Assembly (NCBI GenBank): GCA_965214875.1
Contig: OZ243980.1
Location: forward strand, 2,046,001-2,110,000
Direction of reading: 5' to 3'
DNA: 64,000 nt
DNA from: CBDAUN01 sp965214875
GTDB lineage: Bacteria > Pseudomonadota > Gammaproteobacteria > Arenicellales > JAJDZL01
Every line of letters starts with the position of its first letter. Position 1 is the first letter of the stretch. A program made the position numbers and the translations under genes. A model generated the notes under the pieces. That model had not been told where the DNA came from. It made no database searches and was given only the letters and a program-made list of their open reading frames with translations. This document shows, piece after piece, positions 58,567-64,000 of the stretch.

Positions 58567-59664
58567 TCACGCCCGCATGAAGCACGCGCCGGGTTTGCAT
58601 GCCGCGAGATTGGGCTTGGCATCATGCACCGCTTTAACAATGGCGTTTATGACATATTCCGATTTCATGCCACTCCAAGCCTCAACATGCCGGCCCATCG
58701 AGCTTTGGACCGTGTCGGCCAGCAATTCTGGGCGAGCAGCATGCCATCGCAGACTGCCTTCAAGATCAAGAATAGCAGTTTCACTGGCCAAAAAATCTCC
58801 ATGCACGGCGACAGACTTCAAGGTTCCGCCCGCAACAATAGCGCGTATATCGATGGTGCCGTATGCGGTGCTGGCCCGAAAGCGCCCCATGCGGTCTCTG
58901 ACTTCAAGCCGTAGGCCTTCGACCCATTGTTGAGTTCCATATTGATCTGCTCTGAGTCGCTCCGCCAAAACAGTCTCAGCCTGATTCAATCCTGACAGTT
59001 GGGCCGCGCCATCAAATTGCTGAGAATAGCCGTCTTCAATCACCTGTTTCAGATCTCCCATGGATGCTGAAAATCCAGACATTTTTCTGACAGTGGTGAT
59101 TCCACGCTCAATTGCTTCAATTCCTTTATCGCGCAGCTTTTCGACCGGATGCTTCAGAACGCCAAGCATGTACGCAATGTCGATATCGAGCAGAATCGAT
59201 GCGTGGAGCAATTTGCCGCCCGTTGCGGGCGCATAGGCGCCCAATCCAGCAATTTTTCGACCATCTGCGAGCAAGTCGTTCTTACCTTGAAAATAGGCCT
59301 CGATGCCAAGGCGGCCTAAGCCGCGGATTATGCCGGTCGAGTATTTTTTGATGAAATCCGTTGAACTTAGATGCATTTCGGCTTGCGCCGGCGGAATAAC
59401 GAGCGCTGCGCCAAGCTGATCTGGCCCCATGATGATCGAACCGCCTCCGGTTGGCCGACGGTTAATCGGAATGCCCATTTTTTTGCATGCCTCAGCTTGA
59501 ACCTCGTCATCAATATGCTGAAACCTGCCGACCAGCACGCAAGGCTGATAGGTATAGAGTCGCAATATCGGGACATCGCCAGAATTACAGCACCGCGTCA
59601 ATGCATCATCGACAGCAAGCCCGCGAGAATGAGCTACGTCTTCATCGCTAATCAGGCGCCACAT
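58567..59664 (-). CDS. Lipoate-protein ligase (first in cluster)
   Basis: A 365-residue ligase. RRPTGGGSIIMGPDQLG and NDLLADGRKIAGLG (catalytic Lys in GRKIAG) are clear, followed by a C-terminal accessory domain. The start is 6 bp after the GcvH-like gene. It differs strongly from the second ligase, so the two may act on different acyl groups or targets. It is the closer match to the sLpl(AB)-type ligase of sulfur oxidisers; that is inference. Confidence 0.86.
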   Translation of the reverse strand: MWRLISDEDVAHSRGLAVDDALTRCCNSGDVPILRLYTYQPCVLVGRFQHIDDEVQAEACKKMGIPINRRPTGGGSIIMGPDQLGAALVIPPAQAEMHLSSTDFIKKYSTGIIRGLGRLGIEAYFQGKNDLLADGRKIAGLGAYAPATGGKLLHASILLDIDIAYMLGVLKHPVEKLRDKGIEAIERGITTVRKMSGFSASMGDLKQVIEDGYSQQFDGAAQLSGLNQAETVLAERLRADQYGTQQWVEGLRLEVRDRMGRFRASTAYGTIDIRAIVAGGTLKSVAVHGDFLASETAILDLEGSLRWHAARPELLADTVQSSMGRHVEAWSGMKSEYVINAIVKAVHDAKPNLAACKPGACFMRA

Positions 59665-59670
59665 CGCCGT

Positions 59671-60117
59671 CTAACCGCCTGAATCGCTCAAAAGCTGGTC
59701 GCGCAACTCTTCGGGAAGGCTCTCGAAGAGCGTTTTGGATTCGCACAATTGCTCTTGTTCGGCGTTCCAATGATCGGGAGCAATTTCCAGCAGCCAGCCT
59801 GCTTCATAGGGATCACGATTGAGAATGCCCGGATCATTGATCACATGATCGTTTCTGGCAACTACTTGTCCGCTTACCGGCGCTACAAGGTCGCCGGTCA
59901 TTTTTGCCGCTTCCATTGAACCGGCTGAACCGCCTCGCCTAAGTTGATCGCCAGGCTGAGCCAGCGACACATAGGCGAGATCGCCAAGAGAAATCAAGGT
60001 CGGTTGCCCTGCTCCGACGATGACGTTTCCGCTATCGGAATCTGATTTCACCCACATGTAGGTTTGGCTATCGTATTTTCGATCAGCCGGCAGTAGATCG
60101 TTCATTGGCTTCATCAC
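59671..60117 (-). CDS. GcvH-like lipoate-binding protein (LbpA-type)
   Basis: A 148-residue lipoyl-domain protein. The lipoylated Lys is K72 in GSMEAAKMTGDLVAPVSG; spacing to APVSG matches GcvH. No glycine-cleavage P or T genes lie near. Instead it stands between a sulfur transporter and lipoate assembly genes, which is the setting of LbpA, the sulfur-carrying lipoate protein of the sHdr pathway. The sequence around K72 departs from GcvH (ESVKAASD in GcvH). Confidence 0.8.
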   Translation of the reverse strand: MMKPMNDLLPADRKYDSQTYMWVKSDSDSGNVIVGAGQPTLISLGDLAYVSLAQPGDQLRRGGSAGSMEAAKMTGDLVAPVSGQVVARNDHVINDPGILNRDPYEAGWLLEIAPDHWNAEQEQLCESKTLFESLPEELRDQLLSDSGG

Positions 60118-60134
60118 ATTTTCATTTTCTTGAT

Positions 60135-61346
60135 TCAGACCGATTCGAGCTTTCGCATCGAACGAGGAAGCAGCTTCATGTCGACCCAGCCGCTAAACAG
60201 CGCATCGCGCCAGCTGGCATCTTCATAAACCATTTTGTAGAACTGCACTTTCAGCGTCGTTGCGCAACCGAAAATAATGAATATGAGCGTGATAAACGAC
60301 CCCAGAGCGAGGGTTGCAATGCCGCTAACGCCCTGCCCCACCGTACAGCCAAGCGCCAGAACCCCGCCAGTGCCCATGAGCATTCCGCCAACTACATTGG
60401 CAACAAAGTCCTGCCTGGATACGAACCACGAAAAATGCAACTGTCTGGAGATTGCCGCATCAGCAAATGCGCCAATCACCAGCCCCACTGCGGCAAGCAT
60501 TCCCGCTGTGACAAGTACGCCGGCATTGGACGGGTTTCCGATTAGAGATACGATTTCACCGAGCGGGTTGACGAAAGTGAACGACTGCGCCCCTACGCTG
60601 ACTGGCGGAGAGTCGGCCCACTCTGCGGCTTCAACCCAAGCATCGCCAATCGATCCTGAAGTCAGATACCAGCCGGCCGCAACTGCCGCCCCGATGATAA
60701 GCCCGGCTGCAATATTGGCCCCGTTTCCGGCTATGCCGCGAGTTCGTTTGATAAAAATGACTACCATTGCAGCCAGCAGCAATGCAAGAACCATCCGCAC
60801 CGCTCCAGCATCGAAAGCCGGAATCAGCGCAGAGAAAATCGTCCCGATATCTTGCGAGCTGATCCCCGCATCATTCAGGTCAATCGCCAAAGGCTCCATC
60901 CAGCTGTGGAAGCCATGCTCGTAGAACGCCGTCTTGGTCATGAGATAGGCGAATATGGCCGCGATGGCCAAGGTTACCAGCGACTTTATATTGCCTGCTC
61001 CGAAACGCACCAAATTGCGGCTAACGCAACCGCCTGCGAGCGTCATGCCGACACCAAACATCAACCCTCCAAGCATGTACCGCGGCCATGCGAAGATAGC
61101 GGAACGATAGGGAGGACGAGTCGAATCGATCGAAAGCAATGACAGCAATTCCATCAAGGCGAGACTGAGCATCGCGATGACAATAGCAAGAAACCACGCT
61201 CCAAGACGGCCGAAGTCGCCGATGTTAACCCAATCCGAAACCGCTCCCATGGTGCAAAAATTAGTCCGGCTGATAACTGCGCCCAACACTAAAGCAATCA
61301 GAAAAAATCCGGATAGTACTGGTAGCCCGATTATTCCTTCCATCAA
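60135..61346 (-). CDS. YeeE/YedE-family sulfur-compound transporter
   Basis: A 403-residue membrane protein with about ten hydrophobic segments. The conserved Cys motifs are MTLAGGCVSRNLVRFGAGN and ALGCTVGQGVSG, typical of YeeE, which carries thiosulfate in E. coli. It heads the six-gene operon, 18 bp before the lipoate carrier. It should bring in thiosulfate or a related sulfane-sulfur compound for the pathway below. No TusA-like gene is seen beside it. Confidence 0.9.
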   Translation of the reverse strand: MMEGIIGLPVLSGFFLIALVLGAVISRTNFCTMGAVSDWVNIGDFGRLGAWFLAIVIAMLSLALMELLSLLSIDSTRPPYRSAIFAWPRYMLGGLMFGVGMTLAGGCVSRNLVRFGAGNIKSLVTLAIAAIFAYLMTKTAFYEHGFHSWMEPLAIDLNDAGISSQDIGTIFSALIPAFDAGAVRMVLALLLAAMVVIFIKRTRGIAGNGANIAAGLIIGAAVAAGWYLTSGSIGDAWVEAAEWADSPPVSVGAQSFTFVNPLGEIVSLIGNPSNAGVLVTAGMLAAVGLVIGAFADAAISRQLHFSWFVSRQDFVANVVGGMLMGTGGVLALGCTVGQGVSGIATLALGSFITLIFIIFGCATTLKVQFYKMVYEDASWRDALFSGWVDMKLLPRSMRKLESV

Positions 61347-61359
61347 AATTTACCATCAC

Positions 61360-61435
61360 TGCGAACATGCGGCGCTTGCCCGAAAGCAAGCGGTTTGAGC
61401 TTTTGGAATTCAATTATATTAGTGTTTGCGAACAT
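61360..61435. promoter_or_regulatory. Regulatory gap upstream of the sulfur/lipoate operon
   Basis: TGCGAACAT occurs twice in direct orientation (61360-61368 and 61427-61435), with a hairpin between (CGCTTGC / GCAAGCG, 61373-61379 and 61386-61392, loop of six). The gap lies between the divergent YeeE gene and the amidotransferase-like pseudogene. The direct repeats may be operator half-sites and the stem a leader element. Confidence 0.35.
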
Positions 61436-61509
61436 ACCTATTACATTCATGTTAATTCAGAACAACAATAGCGTATCCTCGAATACCTATCAAGTAGCGA
61501 ATGCCGCAC

Positions 61510-62245
61510 ATGCGCACCGTCGCCGTACTGCAAAATTCAGACTCTGAGCATCTCGGCTTGATCGAGGACCACCTAGAGGGGAGAAACATCAGGTTTCGAT
61601 ATATTCGCCCAACTCAAATATCGAACTTCCGAAAGACGGACTCATCATCACGATAGCAAGTGGCGTCAAAATATCGAACTTCCGAAAGACGGACTCATCA
61701 TTCTCGGTGCCGCGCCATGGGGTACCGTCAGCGCACCTGTACTTCCGCAGCTTGATGCCAACGTCAAAGTCGTGCGTTCGTGCATGGAGTCCGGCGTTCC
61801 AATCATTGCGATCGGCACAGGAACACAATTGCTAGCCCTCGCCGCGGAATACGGTGTCAAGCCTACCGAACTTGTGTTTCGAATTGAGCAGGCGCATCGA
61901 ACGGATGCAGGCGCATTGAACGGCTTTGTGCCCGAAATTTATCCACTGTTTACCTATATGCGCGACGCTCCCAATCTGCCTTCTAGTGCCAAAATCATTG
62001 CCGAAACCGAAGATGGGACACCAGCACTGTACCAGCCGTTTGACAAGTGTCTTGGATTCGCCGGCCACCCCGGCATCAAAAGCGCGATGATCGAAGATTC
62101 GGTACTGCAATCAAATGCGCCTTTGGAGAATTGCGCTGAACTGTTTGCCCAAACACGTCGTTTGCAGAACGAAATCAGTTCGGCTCTCGTCACATTGATG
62201 ACGGGGATCGTCCACTTTACAGGCTGGATGAATTCGGAATCTTGA
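61510..62245 (+). pseudogene. Class I glutamine-amidotransferase-like gene, frameshifted
   Basis: The opening MRTVAVLQNSDSEHLGLIED is of the GATase family (ATG 61510; 61501 is an alternative), but the frame stops near 61655. The rest is in another frame from NIELPKDGLIILGAAPWG to the stop at 62245. Two lesions explain it: a lost A near 61616 and a 53-bp tandem duplication. Where the catalytic Cys is expected, IAIGTGTQLLALA has none, so the ancestor may already have been non-catalytic. It diverges from the sulfur/lipoate operon. Confidence 0.7.
61616..61701 (+). repeat. 33-bp direct repeat that breaks the amidotransferase-like frame
   Basis: Identical 33-bp copies at 61616-61648 and 61669-61701, offset by 53 bp. 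The offset is not a multiple of three, so it shifts the frame. It looks like a slip or short tandem duplication. Confidence 0.9.
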
Positions 62246-62400
62246 CGATTACGGCTTAAGAATTAGGCAAACCGGGGCTTCAGCCGTACGGGTATGGCAA
62301 GCTCGGCATGCCATAGTTGCTGACGACCTTTCACAGACACTCAAAACCAATGCACCATCAACAATGCTGCAGGTAGAAGCGCAGTAATGTCTATCAGGAT

Positions 62401-63990
62401 TTATGCACCCGATTTTCGAAACAGATCACCTTGCCTGCTCATTCGTTTCTGTCCCAATGAGGGAAACAAATCAGACAAGGCTTCCGCGGGTACGTTTCCG
62501 AGCTCCTTAGGTTCCAGTTTGTACAGCCCTCCCCCATAGACACGCCCCTCGCCAAGCATGGCTTTAGGGCAAATCTGGTTCAGATACTCCCATACTCGCC
62601 GCTTCGATTCGGAGTTGCCGCACATGTCGTGTTCAAGGAATTCTCTTGGGTAAAGCATCAGATACACATTGGCCGCTGTAGCCTTGGAATGGTTGAGGAT
62701 GAATCGGAACGGCCTGCCGTTTTTCTTGTCGCTTCGGCCAAGATAGGTGCAAACGAAAGGCGCTGGAGGCCGGCACTCTTGAACATACCACAACGAACGA
62801 TGCCGACAAACATAGCGATCGGCAACACCCTCTGACCTGCCTTCCTCCAAATACGACCACAAATTGGGGTGCCGCTCTTGAATCTCGTCTTCCATCCATG
62901 GCGGATCAAGCAAAAACAATCGCCGCGACAGCACCGGATTTCCGAAACGGTCGCACATGATCTCGTCTTCAGGAACGTAGCGCGGGCTTGGCAATATCGG
63001 CTTGAATGCGGCGATGGGCAGCCCCCGCTGTTTGATTTCATGCTCCGACAGTATGAAGTAGCCATTATTGCCCGTAGCGATGCCGCGTTTGATCTTGAAA
63101 AAATCACTCAGAACTGGCCCTTCTGCCACTTCACGGGATGCTTTTGTCGGATATCTCGTCCACTTTGGGTCGTTTCGCAAAACTTCGGCTGCAACGAAGC
63201 GCTCCAGCTTTGGCCGTCCCAACGTTCCGCCAAAGGTGAACCGGACGCTATTGCTCATCGAGGGCGGCGTATTTCGGAACCAGACAACCGCAGAGGAAAC
63301 AAGCGCATCGCCGAACTGCACATCATTAGGGTCGAAACGGTGAATATGCAGGAGTGTCACCTTATCGAGCAGATAGCGTTTCAACGAAGAGCCGTAGTTT
63401 ACGTCCATGAACTCACTTGGAATCAACCACCCAGCCAAGCCGCCATCAGCCATCCAAGCATGACCCAAGCCCAGAAAATAGCAGTAGAGTCCAGCCAGTC
63501 CACTGAATTCCGAACCGCACACTAGCCATGCATCCATTTTCAATCTCTTCTTATCTTCGCATTTTATATGATGATGTCTTACATAGGGAGGATTGCAAAC
63601 GAGAAGGTTGAATCTGCCAGCTTGCGACGGAGCCACGGCCTTCGTGAAATCCTCTAATCGAAGATCTAGTCCCGTATTGCCCCAAAGGTTCCTTGCTGGC
63701 ACTCCGTAGTGCGGGTCTATCTCGTATCCAACAGCGGCATCGATAAGGTTTTGCGGAAAAGTATCGAGTAGAGCCGAATAGAATGAACCTGTTCCTATGG
63801 CCGGATCAATGAAACGCACTCTCTCACCTTTCCCGAGATGCCTTTTGGCGTAGCGCTGAATGTCAACGGCCAGATTAGTCGGCGTTGCGAATTGCCCCAT
63901 CCTGTTTCGTGCCGCACAATCCAGCTGCCCGTCAAGCGCTTCTTGCAGGGAAAGGCGCTGCGACTCGAAGTATGCTACCGCCAGCTTCAT
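62401..63990 (-). CDS. Eco57I-like N6-adenine DNA methyltransferase
   Basis: A 529-residue enzyme. MGQFATPTNLAVDI, motif I DPAIGTGSFYSALL (residues 62-75) and motif IV NPPY (133-136) in LLVCNPPYVRHHHI are the gamma-class adenine methyltransferase order. The C-terminal half (NPKWTRYPT to the end) resembles target-recognition parts of Eco57I-type enzymes. An in-frame TAG lies 3 bp upstream of the ATG, so the gene is complete although close to the window edge. A partner nuclease may lie beyond the edge; none is seen downstream within 155 bp. Confidence 0.85.
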   Translation of the reverse strand: MKLAVAYFESQRLSLQEALDGQLDCAARNRMGQFATPTNLAVDIQRYAKRHLGKGERVRFIDPAIGTGSFYSALLDTFPQNLIDAAVGYEIDPHYGVPARNLWGNTGLDLRLEDFTKAVAPSQAGRFNLLVCNPPYVRHHHIKCEDKKRLKMDAWLVCGSEFSGLAGLYCYFLGLGHAWMADGGLAGWLIPSEFMDVNYGSSLKRYLLDKVTLLHIHRFDPNDVQFGDALVSSAVVWFRNTPPSMSNSVRFTFGGTLGRPKLERFVAAEVLRNDPKWTRYPTKASREVAEGPVLSDFFKIKRGIATGNNGYFILSEHEIKQRGLPIAAFKPILPSPRYVPEDEIMCDRFGNPVLSRRLFLLDPPWMEDEIQERHPNLWSYLEEGRSEGVADRYVCRHRSLWYVQECRPPAPFVCTYLGRSDKKNGRPFRFILNHSKATAANVYLMLYPREFLEHDMCGNSESKRRVWEYLNQICPKAMLGEGRVYGGGLYKLEPKELGNVPAEALSDLFPSLGQKRMSRQGDLFRKSGA

Positions 63991-64000
63991 GATCTACAAT

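Overview
The window looks like chromosomal DNA of a gammaproteobacterium. The evidence is gene order: divergent lptF-lptG beside pepA-holC-valS, then tmk-holB-tatD, with HolC, RsmJ and RNase-type housekeeping proteins all close in sequence to gammaproteobacterial families. Several loci (methylmalonyl-CoA mutase, a glutamine-amidotransferase-like gene, a flavoprotein, a transposase) are broken, and one ATPase gene is present three times. This suggests a genome with both decay and repeat-driven change, as in host-associated or sulfur-cycling marine lineages. The species cannot be named from this sequence.

Layout. 1-5.8 kb, minus strand: uvrA (cut by the window edge), a GNAT acetyltransferase, two tandem sulfotransferase-like genes and an Asp/Glu racemase/arylmalonate decarboxylase-like gene. 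6.1-7.8 kb: a two-gene type II restriction-modification system. 7.8-11.2 kb: an enolase-superfamily enzyme and acetyl-CoA synthetase. 11.4-12.4 kb: a beta-flower protein with a GYP repeat, overlapping a HEPN-domain gene. 12.5-18.5 kb: a TetR regulator fused to a Rieske oxygenase, convergent with a putrescine-type ABC transporter (potFGHI). 18.7-21.5 kb: a double thioredoxin-fold protein, a MoaD-like protein and an aldehyde:ferredoxin oxidoreductase.

22.3-36.4 kb: two copies of an AAA ATPase/nuclease-like gene follow a giant Calx-beta autotransporter of about 3,530 residues. Its signal peptide is separated from the passenger by an 11-G homopolymer that puts them out of frame by one base. This is the expected structure of a phase-variable surface protein in the OFF state. 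The passenger also has a perfect 687-bp tandem duplication. 36.4-38 kb: a second 11-G tract and a degraded ISAs1-like transposase. 38-41 kb: a TlpA thioredoxin and a ruined methylmalonyl-CoA mutase next to an intact MeaB. 41-53.5 kb: thioesterase, tRNA-Arg(CCT), the lptFG/pepA/holC/valS block, rsmJ, a ProX-type deacylase, tatD, holB and tmk.

53.6-55.2 kb: the third ATPase copy, a mosaic of the other two. 55.4-61.4 kb: a six-gene minus-strand operon encoding a YeeE/YedE sulfur transporter, a GcvH-like lipoate-binding protein, two lipoate-protein ligases and two radical SAM proteins. This matches the dedicated lipoate assembly machinery (sLpl/LipS type) that serves lipoate-binding proteins of sulfur oxidation, but no sHdr subunits lie in the window. 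61.5-64 kb: an amidotransferase-like pseudogene and an Eco57I-like adenine methyltransferase.

Best candidates for something new: the OFF-phase giant autotransporter co-oriented with two ATPase copies; the beta-flower/HEPN pair; the TetR-Rieske fusion; and the ATPase family whose copies end exactly at their start and stop codons.
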